64,000 bases of DNA from Gracilibacillus suaedae (GTDB taxonomy: Bacteria > Bacillota > Bacilli > Bacillales > Amphibacillaceae): assembly GCF_017599345.1 (NCBI RefSeq), contig NZ_JAGFVL010000039.1, positions 105,480-169,479 on the forward strand, read 5' to 3'. How positions within the stretch are numbered: the first letter of the stretch is position 1; each line of letters opens with the position of its first letter. The notes below the pieces were generated by a model. The model ran no database searches. It worked only from the letters and a program-made list of their open reading frames with translations, and had not been told where the DNA came from. Of this stretch, positions 36,589 through 45,725 are shown piece after piece. A program made the position numbers and the translations under genes.

Positions 36589-37200
36589 TTGGATTTAAAC
36601 TTTATATGGAAATCAATTGTGATTGTCATTGGTGGAGTACTTATTTTGCGGTTAGCCGGAAGAAAATCAATCTCACAGCTTACAGTTGCACAGACTGTGA
36701 TGATGATAGCAGTTGGTTCATTAATCATTCAACCTGTCAGCGACAGGAACATTTGGATTACTATGTTGATTACTTTTTTAATGGTAATTACACTTCTTTT
36801 TATTGAGTATATCGTTTTAAAATCCAATGCTCTTGAAACTATTATTTATGGAAAATCACTAATTGTAGTCGAAAATGGCCAAATTAACGAAAGTAATTTA
36901 AAAAAGCTACGATTAACAGTTGATATGCTTGAGGTGCGATTAAGACAACAAAATATTAGAAGTATTAGTGATTTACAATGGGCTACAATCGAAGCAAACG
37001 GTCAGTTAGGCTATATGCTAAAATCGGATAAACAATATGCTACTAAAGAGGATATTAATATGCTGAAATCACTAATTATATCAAATCAATCTAATCCACC
37101 TAATGGGACCACACTAAATGAAGCAAGTAAGTCAGATGATATTTTTAATGAGGTGAAAAATAGAAAACATGTAGAAAAACCTAAAAAGAATTTGGATTAG
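36589..37200 (+). CDS. DUF421 (YetF/YcaP-like) membrane protein
   Basis: A 203-aa protein with three N-terminal helices and a cytoplasmic DUF421 domain. Typical sequence is LRLAGRKSISQLTVAQTVMM followed by GSLIIQPVSDRNIW, then LRLTVDMLEVRLRQQNIRSI and DLQWATIEANGQLGY. The start is TTG at 36589, with AAAGGGGG 8 nt upstream. The family includes YetF/YrbG-like proteins of Bacillus, whose role is poorly known. It ends just before a palindromic repeat. Confidence 0.87.
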   Translation: MDLNFIWKSIVIVIGGVLILRLAGRKSISQLTVAQTVMMIAVGSLIIQPVSDRNIWITMLITFLMVITLLFIEYIVLKSNALETIIYGKSLIVVENGQINESNLKKLRLTVDMLEVRLRQQNIRSISDLQWATIEANGQLGYMLKSDKQYATKEDINMLKSLIISNQSNPPNGTTLNEASKSDDIFNEVKNRKHVEKPKKNLD

Positions 37201-37202
37201 AA

Positions 37203-37252
37203 ATAAAGTGAGACTATGATCAGCGGGGGTTTTGTTCCCCACTGATCATAAG
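37203..37252 (+). repeat. Palindromic intergenic repeat, copy B
   Basis: Starts ATAAAGTGAGACTATG, then TGATCAG-CGGGG pairs with CCCC-ACTGATCA to form a hairpin. It matches copy A at 523-572 in the same orientation at about 40 of 50 positions. It lies directly after the DUF421 stop but lacks a T-run. Confidence 0.6.
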
Positions 37253-37261
37253 GAGTGTTAG

Positions 37262-37393
37262 GCGTCTGTTCGAGCCGTAGAGGATGCGATTCATTCTAAT
37301 TCGATGCCAGGAATAGAAAATATTCCATCAGAAATGGAAGCACAAGTTAAATCGATAGTACCACTCGACCGTAACCAGATACAAACAGTGTGA
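37262..37393 (+). pseudogene. Fragment of a Lin0512-family gene
   Basis: An open stretch encodes AVEDAIHSNSMPGIENI and then AQVKSIVPLDRNQIQTV-stop. This resembles the central part of Lin0512-family proteins (AVRAVENAI-x-NSMPG type). No start or ribosome site precedes it, because the palindromic repeat occupies that place. I read it as a remnant that lost its 5-prime end and probably its 3-prime end. Confidence 0.55.
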
Positions 37394-37461
37394 TAAGAAA
37401 GGTATCCCTTTAGTTCGAGTAAAAGAATATATCCTGTTTTTCCACATGGATAACATCTTCT

Positions 37462-38019
37462 TCATTTTAACTCCTCAAAACTTTTGCTTTTAACAAGTGA
37501 GTAGCCAATGAGAAATATTATAAATTGTATCGGGAATGAAAAAAGAGAATTCCAATCAATTGGCCTATATAATCCTAGCCATTGAAAAAATAGTTCGCCA
37601 ATAAATGAGCTTAAAAAGGCATAAAAGATAGCTTTTAAGATAGGTGATATATTTGGCTTTATTTGTACAAGCACAAGGAAAATAACAGGAAGAAGACTTA
37701 AATCCCAAGGGAAGAAAGAAGGTAAAAACGGTATAAGTTCATACCTGTAATCCCAATAACCCAATTCCGCTCCAAAAGAATCCAGGAACATCGAGATAAT
37801 TATGGTAAAAAAAGCGCCAAGTAATAAACGGTTCGTGGAATCCTTTTTTCTAAATTTCCACCATAACAGCCAAGGAATAATAGATAGTATCAAAAAAAGC
37901 CACCATTGCCAAGATAGAAGCACATACTCTATCCAAACTTCATGATCCTTTTGATTAACTACAACTAGACTTCTATAAACATCATCAATTTTTTTTGCAA
38001 CGTCATCTGGAATAATCAT
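37462..38019 (-). CDS. CBO0543-family membrane protein
   Basis: A 185-aa protein with about five helices and tryptophan-rich loops (WQWWLFLILSIIPWLLWWKF, GAELGYWDYRYELIPFLPSF, FFPWDLSLLPV). It belongs to the Firmicutes CBO0543 family of unknown function, often present in many copies in Bacillaceae. AAAGGA precedes the ATG. It is a single gene with no informative neighbours. Confidence 0.8.
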   Translation of the reverse strand: MIIPDDVAKKIDDVYRSLVVVNQKDHEVWIEYVLLSWQWWLFLILSIIPWLLWWKFRKKDSTNRLLLGAFFTIIISMFLDSFGAELGYWDYRYELIPFLPSFFPWDLSLLPVIFLVLVQIKPNISPILKAIFYAFLSSFIGELFFQWLGLYRPIDWNSLFSFPIQFIIFLIGYSLVKSKSFEELK

Positions 38020-38392
38020 TTTATCATTCCTTTAATGAAATTCTTAAATCATTCAATATTATAAGTTTAAACAAGGGGCTAGATTTTATTCCAATTCTCT
38101 CCAACCATTAAAAGATTCTCACCTTCGCATTTGTACTTGCTCACTCTCAATATAAATACGTACTCATAAGAAGTGTAGAAATAATTTCCTACATGAGTAT
38201 AATGGGAATTAGCTCTAAATTTTTCTCTATACTACCAACGTGAAATCATCTCAATGATTTATTTAACTCCTTAAACATGGAAACAAGGCACTTCCATCGC
38301 TAGGAAGCACCTAAAAAATTAAATGATAAACGAAATAATTCAAGTGTACGACTTGCAATTGAAACTTTCGAACAAAAACCACAAAAAATTAT
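38020..38392. other. Intergenic region, no gene seen
   Basis: About 370 nt of low-GC DNA. AGGCACTTCC (38287-38296) and GGAAGCACCT (38304-38313) form an imperfect hairpin downstream of the GH91 gene that might end its transcript, but it has no T-run on that strand. Nothing else is evident. Confidence 0.4.
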
Positions 38393-39736
38393 TTATGCTC
38401 CTGGCGTTGGAGTGGCTCTGAATGCATTTACATGCTTGTCCATCACAACCTGTCCATCACTTCCCGAATCAAGAATCGTATTTTGAATCGATTCTTTTTC
38501 TATCAATACGGTTGTTACGGTAAGCCGCTCTGATGCTTCGGTAGTCAACAAAGCGTCTACTTGCGCAGAGAAACAAGAATCACTTATCTTGGCATGAACC
38601 TCCGTAGCAACAACATGATTATTAGAAATATAATTTCCATTACCCGAAACAATACGTATGATTACAGGTGTAGCACCTATTGGCTTGATGTTCTGAGTAT
38701 TAACTACTTTAGAAAAGTGATTAGCAATTACAGAATTATTATTGCCACTGATATAGAGAAGACCATACAAATCATCTAAACCATTGTCTATTCCAAGAAA
38801 AGGTGTCCAAGGTTCATGGTCACGTAAAAAGTGATTTGAAGAAACCAAGTTTTCCGAACAATTCCCCTTGAATACCACCATTCCTGGATAAAATGAATGA
38901 AGTCTATTATTTGTGATACTGGAACGTGTCACACCATCAAAATAGATACTGCTCGCACCTCGTGGAAAAACATTATTCGCTGTAATTAAAAGCCCACCAA
39001 AATTTTGAGCGTAAATTGAATATCCTTTAAAACCGGCTCCTATCAAGTTATCGGTTATTTTTGAAGCCTGTCCCCAACCTCGTAGTTCAATACAGTTACC
39101 ACATTCCGCTATGAAATTATCATGTATAGTCAGTGCATCTGCATGATAAATAGTAATTCCATGTTCTAAATACACAAACCCCATGCCTGTAATTCGAAAT
39201 GAGTCACAAGCACTTGCAACATAAATACCCGTTTTCCCATTAGTGTACGTGTTTTCCGGAGTTGTTTTTCCTAAACCATCTTCAATAAAATGCAAACCAT
39301 CAATACAAAAGTCGGCAAACTCTACCGAACTTATTCGGGGATTTCCACTTCGTTCAATATAAAATGCAGCTCCTTTATATTCCTCGTCATTTATTTCTAG
39401 GGGAATATCTACGAGTATGCGACTTCCTCCCGGCCATAATTCATGCAAATCCTCCCATTCATTCTCAGAAGTATTAAAACGGATACTCGAAGATGTAAAC
39501 CCGTGTCCAGAACCCATAATTTTAAGATAACTGATGTCTATAACTACTTGACTGACAAGATGATAATCTCCCGGTGGAATATAGATAACCGCACCTGGCT
39601 TTCCGCCTTTATTCACATCAGTATCCGTTTGCCTGCTTTTAATATCTGCTATAATGCTGTTGATTACCTCACCAATATCCTCATAAGGATTACCGACAGG
39701 CCACTCTGTTACGTCGTAATAATTTTTACTAGCCAT
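38393..39736 (-). CDS. GH91 inulin fructotransferase / difructose-anhydride hydrolase-like protein
   Basis: A 447-aa right-handed beta-helix protein closely resembling inulin fructotransferases (DFA-forming, GH91): GAVIYIPPGDYHLVSQVVID, KIMGSGHGF, GFVYLEHGITI, NFIAECGNCIEL and NCSENLVSSNHF. D206 and E217 in HDNFIAECGNCIEL have the spacing of the catalytic Asp/Glu pair I recall for the Bacillus enzyme. Secreted members make difructose anhydride from inulin; intracellular members can hydrolyse DFA III. This one has no signal peptide (MASKNYYDVTEW) and ends an operon with an ABC importer, GH32 and fructokinase. An intracellular DFA-hydrolysing role is therefore favoured but unproven. AGGAG precedes the ATG by 9 nt. 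Confidence 0.88.
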   Translation of the reverse strand: MASKNYYDVTEWPVGNPYEDIGEVINSIIADIKSRQTDTDVNKGGKPGAVIYIPPGDYHLVSQVVIDISYLKIMGSGHGFTSSSIRFNTSENEWEDLHELWPGGSRILVDIPLEINDEEYKGAAFYIERSGNPRISSVEFADFCIDGLHFIEDGLGKTTPENTYTNGKTGIYVASACDSFRITGMGFVYLEHGITIYHADALTIHDNFIAECGNCIELRGWGQASKITDNLIGAGFKGYSIYAQNFGGLLITANNVFPRGASSIYFDGVTRSSITNNRLHSFYPGMVVFKGNCSENLVSSNHFLRDHEPWTPFLGIDNGLDDLYGLLYISGNNNSVIANHFSKVVNTQNIKPIGATPVIIRIVSGNGNYISNNHVVATEVHAKISDSCFSAQVDALLTTEASERLTVTTVLIEKESIQNTILDSGSDGQVVMDKHVNAFRATPTPGA

Positions 39737-39855
39737 AAATAAATTCTCCTATCCATTTAGTGTGTTTGTTCATAAACTACTTTTTCCTTGATATAGCTGG
39801 AAGTAAAGCCTTACGAATTAGTGAAAAAGCCATTCGGAAGGGAGTCACTATCTTC

Positions 39856-40731
39856 TTATTCTTTTAACACCTTCAAGGCCAATCCAAAGTTGCCGATGGT
39901 TGCGGAACCGTTGTTTTCGATGCTTGGACGAACGATGAGTTCTTCTAAATCTGGCGTGGCAACGTAGTCATTGTTAAATTGTTTGAAATACTCGCGAACC
40001 GTTGGCATATCTGATTCTTGGAGGACAGAACCTCCAAAGACAATTTTCTCTGGTGCCATGTTCACGAAGGTATTGAAGGCAATTTGTCCTGCATAATAGG
40101 AGATAAAATCGAAGACCTTGTGATCTCGAGGGAGTTTTTCTCCTTTAATCCCCGTGCGACCTTCTAGCGTTGGACCAGCAGCAAGTCCTTCAAAGCAATG
40201 ATTGCTGTGAAAAGGACAACCTCCCACATACGAATCTTCAGGGTGTGCGATAACCGTCGCATGTCCCATTTCAGCATGGGCAATTCCGCTGATAAACTGC
40301 CCATCTTGGAGAGCGCCACCACCGACACCCGTACCAAGCGTGAAATAAACCACCGAATTAGCACCACGCGCAGAACCCTTCGTATACTCTCCGTAAGCCG
40401 AAGAATTTACATCCGTGGTGAAATACATCGGGATATCAAAGGCCACTTTCAAGGTTCCTAAGAAATCAAATCCAGACCAATCCGCTTTAGGGGTATTCAG
40501 CACATGTCCATAAGTTTTCGATTCTACTTTCACATCGATCGGTCCAAAGGAACCAATGCCAATAGACGCTACCTCAAATTGTTTAAAGAAATTGATCACG
40601 TTTGCCAACGTTTCTTCCGGTGTTGTCGTTGGAAACTTTGTTATTTCCTTCACATTGAAATCGAAATCCGCCACGGCAACAACAAACTTCGTCCCTCCTG
40701 CCTCAATCGAGCCTAATAATTTCTCGGTCAT
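39856..40731 (-). CDS. scrK: ROK-family fructokinase
   Basis: A 291-aa kinase that phosphorylates fructose at C6 with ATP. The ATP loop is GSIEAGGTKFVVAV, the catalytic Asp region is FTTDVNSSAYGEY, the glycine stretch is FTLGTGVGGGAL, and the structural zinc site is HAEMGHATV...GGCPFHSNHCFEG. These match Bacillus GmuE/ScrK-type fructokinases. It follows the GH32 gene by 125 nt and would take the fructose released by that enzyme into glycolysis as fructose-6-phosphate. Confidence 0.92.
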   Translation of the reverse strand: MTEKLLGSIEAGGTKFVVAVADFDFNVKEITKFPTTTPEETLANVINFFKQFEVASIGIGSFGPIDVKVESKTYGHVLNTPKADWSGFDFLGTLKVAFDIPMYFTTDVNSSAYGEYTKGSARGANSVVYFTLGTGVGGGALQDGQFISGIAHAEMGHATVIAHPEDSYVGGCPFHSNHCFEGLAAGPTLEGRTGIKGEKLPRDHKVFDFISYYAGQIAFNTFVNMAPEKIVFGGSVLQESDMPTVREYFKQFNNDYVATPDLEELIVRPSIENNGSATIGNFGLALKVLKE

Positions 40732-40856
40732 TTCAACTTTGCTCCTTTTCTTTCACTCATTACTATGAAACGCCTCTAAGAGCATTACTTTTTTCATGGC
40801 CGACAGCGAATACAAATTTTGTACCACCAGACCACAATACATTCCATTCTCCTCTA

Positions 40857-42329
40857 TTATTTCCATACTGATCTTAAAGACCATTTATCTGCTTTTAATA
40901 CTTTTGCTTTCCCTTTTTCAGCAAATAAATCTACTTCGATACTAGAAGTGTGAGGATAAATCCTATTTGTTATAACTTGCTCACCATGATTCACAAATAA
41001 CTCTATGGATGTAGTATCAAGAAATACTCTTAAGTTCAACTTTCCGTTAGTTTTAGGACTATAAGGCGCCTTATAAATTCCACTTTCTCCTTTACCAGCT
41101 GATGTTAGATCCACAATAATCTCCTCATTATTCGTATCTACTTTAATAATTGTTTTTTCTGATCTATCTGTAGAGCATCTTAAATGAAGACCAAAAACAG
41201 GTGAATCTGAATTAACTATATCAAAATCAATGCATAACTCAGTTGCAATTCCATCTAACTTAGGAAAGCTGTGCACTCCATTTATTACAATATTCTCAAT
41301 GTGATGATGATTATGTCTCAAGGCTTTTAATTCTTCAATTGGTTGCTGTATAAAAATCCCGTTATGATTATAGGTTAATTCTCTAGGAATGGTCATAGCT
41401 CCAACCCAACCGTCTCCCTCAGATGGTCGTTTTGAAAACCACATGTCCATCCACCCAATCATAATTCGTCTTCCTTTTTCATCTATTAATGTCTGGGGGG
41501 CATAGAAATCATGACCATAATCCAAGAGTATACTTCTTTCTTGGGAGAATTTTGCGGTATTGTAATCCATCTCACCAAAAATAATAATAGGTTTTTCATT
41601 TTTCTCCCCATACATCGGTGACAATATAAGAACATGTTCTTTTTCTAATGGAAACAGATCTGGACATTCCCACATATCTCCTTGTTTACCATTACTTTCG
41701 GCCACTACTCCCCTATATGTCCAATTTATTAAATTGGATGATTGATAAAAGAGAGCCTTTCCTTTCCCGTCTTTTTTAGAACCTACTACCATATAATATT
41801 GATTATCATATTGCCAAACCTTAGGATCACGAAAATCTTTTGAACCATCTTTTGGAAAATGATCAATTACAGGATTTTGATTTTCCTTTGTGAAATTTAT
41901 ACCATCCTCACTTTTAGCTATACACTGAACTTGCATAGGATCACGTTCAATAGAATGCCCCGTATAAAATAAGTACAATTCATTATCTTTTTCGATAGCA
42001 CTTCCTGAGAAACAGCCATGATCATCCATTGTACCAATATCATAATATTCAGAAGGTGCTAATGCCACGGGAAGATGTTCCCAATTGACTAAATCTCTAC
42101 TTTTTGCATGCCCCCAATGCATCGGCCCCCATTTTGGAGCATAAGGGTAGTGTTGATAAAACAAATGATATTCACCATTATATTGGACAAATCCATTCGG
42201 ATCGTTCATCCAACCTACAGGTGGCATCATGTGATAGTTTAATCGATATTTAGAGTTTTTTACCTTTTCTTGTTGTTGATTTATATAAATATTTGCTTTA
42301 ATAGCTTGTTCACTATGATTATATGTCAT
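40857..42329 (-). CDS. scrB: GH32 beta-fructosidase / sucrose-6-phosphate hydrolase
   Basis: A 490-aa intracellular glycosidase. The nucleophile D43 lies in GWMNDPNGF, the transition-state D168 in FRDPKVW and the acid/base E221 in MWECPDLFPL. The five-bladed propeller is followed by a C-terminal beta-sandwich from about 345. There is no signal peptide. It lies 40 nt after the permease genes, so the substrate is an imported fructoside. Because import is by an ABC transporter rather than a PTS, the substrate is probably unphosphorylated (inulobiose, sucrose or kestose). Confidence 0.92.
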   Translation of the reverse strand: MTYNHSEQAIKANIYINQQQEKVKNSKYRLNYHMMPPVGWMNDPNGFVQYNGEYHLFYQHYPYAPKWGPMHWGHAKSRDLVNWEHLPVALAPSEYYDIGTMDDHGCFSGSAIEKDNELYLFYTGHSIERDPMQVQCIAKSEDGINFTKENQNPVIDHFPKDGSKDFRDPKVWQYDNQYYMVVGSKKDGKGKALFYQSSNLINWTYRGVVAESNGKQGDMWECPDLFPLEKEHVLILSPMYGEKNEKPIIIFGEMDYNTAKFSQERSILLDYGHDFYAPQTLIDEKGRRIMIGWMDMWFSKRPSEGDGWVGAMTIPRELTYNHNGIFIQQPIEELKALRHNHHHIENIVINGVHSFPKLDGIATELCIDFDIVNSDSPVFGLHLRCSTDRSEKTIIKVDTNNEEIIVDLTSAGKGESGIYKAPYSPKTNGKLNLRVFLDTTSIELFVNHGEQVITNRIYPHTSSIEVDLFAEKGKAKVLKADKWSLRSVWK

Positions 42330-42368
42330 AAATTTGTCCCCTCTACTTTGAAGTAATAATTAATCTTT

Positions 42369-43241
42369 CTATCCTTTAACAGATCCTAAGGTCATTCCAC
42401 TTACAATATATCTTTGAACTAGTATTGAAAATATCATTACAGGTAAGCTAAAACTAACTGCAGCAGCTGTCATAGGACCAAGATCTAAGTTATATGCAGT
42501 TAAAAATTCAGAAATTCCGACTGTAGCTGTTTTAGCATTTGTACTAGTTAATAATAAAGCAAATAAAAAATCGTTCCATGCTAGCATAAAACAAAATATT
42601 GATGTAGTGGCCAAACCAGGTAATGACACTGGTAATATTACTTTTAAAAAAGATGTAAAGATATTACATCCATCTATTCTTGCCGCTTCATCAAATTCTT
42701 TCGGAATATTATTAAAAAACCCCATCATTAGCCATATTGCAAAAGGAACATTTATGCTTGTATAGGTTATAATTAAGGCCGCATGAGTATCAATTAATCC
42801 CATTGAATTAATAATGATATACATAGGAATAGCAATGCTTATCATAGGAATCATGCGAATACATAATGTGATTAAAAGAAATACATTTCCTAACTTCGAT
42901 GAAAATCTCGCTAACCCATATGCTGCCAATGCGCCTAAGAAAACAGACAAAGCCGTACTAATAAAGGCTGTAATAAAACTATTAAAAAAGTAACTTAAGA
43001 ATGGCATCTGATTAAACATAGAAATGTAATTCTCTATAGAAAATTCTCTTGGAAAAAAAGTTGGAGCATTACTTATTGCTTCTGAAGACGGTTTAATAGA
43101 TGTAAAAATAATATATATATACGGACTTATAAATAACAGTGCTAGTATGGTTGTGATTAAACCTATAAACTGTTTATTATATTTCCTAATCAACTGAAAC
43201 AGTGATTTTTTTTCTTGAGTTGTATTACTTAAAGATTCCAT
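42369..43241 (-). CDS. Carbohydrate ABC permease (MalG-type), fructan locus
   Basis: A 290-aa, six-helix CUT1 permease with EAA loop EFDEAARIDGCNIFTSFLKV and C-terminal VQRYIVSGMTLGSVKG. GAGGAG lies 7 nt before the ATG. It starts 15 nt after the MalF-type gene. With its partner it should import the fructoside used by the GH32 and GH91 enzymes; the ATPase is not in the window. Confidence 0.92.
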   Translation of the reverse strand: MESLSNTTQEKKSLFQLIRKYNKQFIGLITTILALLFISPYIYIIFTSIKPSSEAISNAPTFFPREFSIENYISMFNQMPFLSYFFNSFITAFISTALSVFLGALAAYGLARFSSKLGNVFLLITLCIRMIPMISIAIPMYIIINSMGLIDTHAALIITYTSINVPFAIWLMMGFFNNIPKEFDEAARIDGCNIFTSFLKVILPVSLPGLATTSIFCFMLAWNDFLFALLLTSTNAKTATVGISEFLTAYNLDLGPMTAAAVSFSLPVMIFSILVQRYIVSGMTLGSVKG

Positions 43242-43255
43242 TTTACATCTCCTCT

Positions 43256-44137
43256 CTATTTTTTGTTTGCTTTAAACATACTTATAAGGAAGTAAGAGCT
43301 AAGTAATAATAGAAGAATGATAAATAGCACTGCCATTGCGCTAGATTCACCAACCTCACCATACCTAGTTAATGTTTTATACATATAGGTACTCAACACT
43401 TCTGAAGAATTAGCAGGTCCACCTTGTGTTAAAACCCAAACAATGTCAAATGTTCTTGCTGCATCTACCGTTCTTATTAAAATCGCTACAACCATTACTG
43501 GAAGTAAAGATGGTAATGTAATATAAAAAAATGTTTTGATTTTATTTGCGCCATCAATTCTTGCTGACTCATACAATGTAACTGGAATTCCTTGTAAACC
43601 AGCAAGCAATACCAGCATCATAAAAGGTGTAGTCAACCAAATATCAGCAATAATGGTCGATAATAGTGCTGTCCTATCATCTGATAACCATTGAATAGCA
43701 TGCCTACTCGAAGTGATGTTAAAGTCATACAATAATTGATTCACAATACCAAATTGACTGTTCAACATAAATTTCCATATTAAACCAGACACTAATGGCG
43801 CAATCATTAACGGACTCAGTAAAATTGTTCTAACTAATCCATGCCCTTTAAAACCTGTATTTAATAGCATAGCGAAAAATAACCCCAAAAGTAGTTCAGC
43901 ACTAACTGCAACAACAACATAAATCAGCGTGTTAGTTGTTGCTCCCAAGAAACGATCTGATTTAATAGATTCTATATAATTATTTATACCTACAAATGTT
44001 CCTGAATCTTGTGAGATCATATCTACTTGAAAGAAACTATCTTTTATCAAAAGCATCACAGGAAAAAGTAGAAATATAAGCATAAAAATCCCTGCTGGTG
44101 CGAAAAATAAAAAGGATATTTTCGATTCTTTTGTCAT
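43256..44137 (-). CDS. Carbohydrate ABC permease (MalF-type), fructan locus
   Basis: A 293-aa, six-helix CUT1 permease with EAA loop LYESARIDGANKIKTFFYIT. AGAAGGAG precedes the ATG. It is separated from the binding-protein gene by 76 nt holding a hairpin that would lower expression of the membrane subunits relative to the receptor. Confidence 0.92.
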   Translation of the reverse strand: MTKESKISFLFFAPAGIFMLIFLLFPVMLLIKDSFFQVDMISQDSGTFVGINNYIESIKSDRFLGATTNTLIYVVVAVSAELLLGLFFAMLLNTGFKGHGLVRTILLSPLMIAPLVSGLIWKFMLNSQFGIVNQLLYDFNITSSRHAIQWLSDDRTALLSTIIADIWLTTPFMMLVLLAGLQGIPVTLYESARIDGANKIKTFFYITLPSLLPVMVVAILIRTVDAARTFDIVWVLTQGGPANSSEVLSTYMYKTLTRYGEVGESSAMAVLFIILLLLLSSYFLISMFKANKK

Positions 44138-44170
44138 ATAATCATTCTCCTTCTAAAATGATTTGATTGA

Positions 44171-44202
44171 GAAAAGGATAGGAAGTTAACCTACCCTTTT
44201 TT
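44171..44202 (-). terminator. Attenuating hairpin after the fructan-locus binding protein
   Basis: On the minus strand AAAAGGGTAGG pairs with CCTATCCTTTT, one G-T pair included, with a 7-nt loop and flanking T/A runs. It lies inside the operon, 12 nt after the binding-protein stop, so partial termination is the likely role. Confidence 0.65.
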
Positions 44203-44213
44203 CACCTTTATGC

Positions 44214-45533
44214 TTAATTTACAATACCTTCGATTATTTCTTTTGCTTCATCTAAGGCCTCTTGAGCCGTGACCTCTCCACCAAGTACTTCTTGTACTGC
44301 CGGAATTAACGCTTCACTTTCAATTTCTTGCCATTGATCAGTTGAGGGGCGATTTTGAGTTTGTTCAGCGTTCAATGTGGTAGCCAATGGTGTTAAATGA
44401 GAATATGTTTCTTCTTGTCCATACTCTTCAAACACAGATTGTCTTGCTGCTACGCCTAAAGCATCTGCATATAATTCATTTTTATCATACATAAACTCTA
44501 AATACTTTTTAGCCGTATCCTTTTTGTTAGATGAAGATGGAATTACTTGATACCAAGGTCCCGGTACAACACCAATTCCTCCTTCACCCGCAATCATTGG
44601 AGCAGCTCCGACTTTTCCAGCTACATCAGACGTATTGGGATCATTTGCTGGTACATAGAAATGTCCCCACGCTAACATCATTGCTAAGTTTCCGTTATAA
44701 AATAATTCTGCTGTTTCAGCTGAAGCCGTTTCCAAAGTATTTTCTGGAACAAGACCCTCTGTTGAAACTAAATCATTCAACATATTTAATGCTGCTACAT
44801 GATATTGATCATTAACAACCACTTCTCCATTATCATTCAATATCAAATTATCTGCTCCAGCCTGTGTTACGTGGTCTAACCAACTTGCTACTGAATCACC
44901 TGAACTCGCACCAAAAACAGTTGTTCCGTAAAGCTCTGGAAAATCTTCATTATTGCCAAAAAAGCTTGCTATATCTTTGTATTGTTCCCAGTCATCTGGT
45001 GGTGCTAATTCATACCCAAACTCATCTTCAAATGTACTTTTATTGTTTTCGTCTGCAAATAGATCTTTCCTATATAATAAGATTTTTGAATTTGTCCATG
45101 TCGGTAATCCGTAAACATTGTCTTCAATCGTTGCACCATCAATTAAACCTGGAAATAGATCTTCACTTATTTCCTCCGTTACGATGTCTTGAATAGGTTC
45201 TAATCCTTCATAAAGTGCTGGAAGCCAAATTGTATCAATGGTTGCAACATCAAAAGCGCCTGCACCTGTTGTTAATTCTGTTCTCATTCGATCATACACA
45301 CCTGTATATGGTACAGATTCGATTACCACTTCATAACCAGTCTCTTCTTTAAAAGAATCACGTGTTTCTTCGGCAACTGTCTCTGCAGGACTTCCACCTT
45401 CAACTAGTACTGTCAATGTATTATCTTCGTTATTTTCCTCTACAACTTCATTATCGTCGTTATCATCTCCACATGCGGATAAAAATAATCCAACAAATAA
45501 TAGAGTTATTAAAAATAATAATTTCTTATTCAT
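44214..45533 (-). CDS. Sugar-binding lipoprotein of the fructan-locus importer
   Basis: A 439-aa solute-binding protein (family 1). The ATG at 45533, with GGGAGG 8 nt upstream, gives MNKKLLFLITLLFVGLFLSA and then Cys21, a lipoprotein signal. The mature protein has LTVLVEGGSPAETVAEET, FDVATIDTIWLPALYEG and a conserved GYEVVIESVPYTGVYDRM stretch. It is the first major gene of the operon, preceded by a long leader with a palindromic operator and a tiny ORF. Confidence 0.92.
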   Translation of the reverse strand: MNKKLLFLITLLFVGLFLSACGDDNDDNEVVEENNEDNTLTVLVEGGSPAETVAEETRDSFKEETGYEVVIESVPYTGVYDRMRTELTTGAGAFDVATIDTIWLPALYEGLEPIQDIVTEEISEDLFPGLIDGATIEDNVYGLPTWTNSKILLYRKDLFADENNKSTFEDEFGYELAPPDDWEQYKDIASFFGNNEDFPELYGTTVFGASSGDSVASWLDHVTQAGADNLILNDNGEVVVNDQYHVAALNMLNDLVSTEGLVPENTLETASAETAELFYNGNLAMMLAWGHFYVPANDPNTSDVAGKVGAAPMIAGEGGIGVVPGPWYQVIPSSSNKKDTAKKYLEFMYDKNELYADALGVAARQSVFEEYGQEETYSHLTPLATTLNAEQTQNRPSTDQWQEIESEALIPAVQEVLGGEVTAQEALDEAKEIIEGIVN

Positions 45534-45574
45534 ATAATAAACCTCCCGCAAAATATTTTTAGACTTCCTATCTT

Positions 45575-45610
45575 TTATTTATCCCAAAGCACATGTACAG
45601 GCCGTTCCAT
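45575..45610 (-). CDS. Possible 11-codon leader peptide
   Basis: ATG at 45610 has a consensus AGGAGG 7 nt upstream and encodes MERPVHVLWDK before TAA. The site is as strong as any in the window, yet it serves only 11 codons in the leader of the fructan operon. It could be a regulatory leader peptide or the start of a deleted gene. No known attenuation logic (codon runs) is apparent. Confidence 0.4.
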   Translation of the reverse strand: MERPVHVLWDK

Positions 45611-45678
45611 TCCATTTCCTCCTAAAATTTTAATATAATATTTATATAAAAAAGCAAAAAGCTTTTTATGCTCGGTCA

Positions 45679-45704
45679 TTTAATCGATTACGTAATCGAT
45701 TAAA
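45679..45704. promoter_or_regulatory. 26-bp perfect palindrome, LacI-type double operator
   Basis: Two TTAATCGATTA units meet head to head across a central CG, making a perfect 26-bp palindrome. Each unit is itself a pseudo-palindrome of the LacI-family form AANCGNTT. It lies between the regulator gene and the binding-protein gene, about 150 nt before the latter, and is a near-certain operator of the adjacent LacI protein. Confidence 0.85.
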
Positions 45705-45725
45705 TAATTAAAGTAAAAAAATCTT

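Noticed and set aside
44531..45562. Plus-strand open frames over the fructan binding-protein gene
   Set aside because: They are antisense shadows of an evident lipoprotein gene and are leucine-rich, as expected for such shadows.
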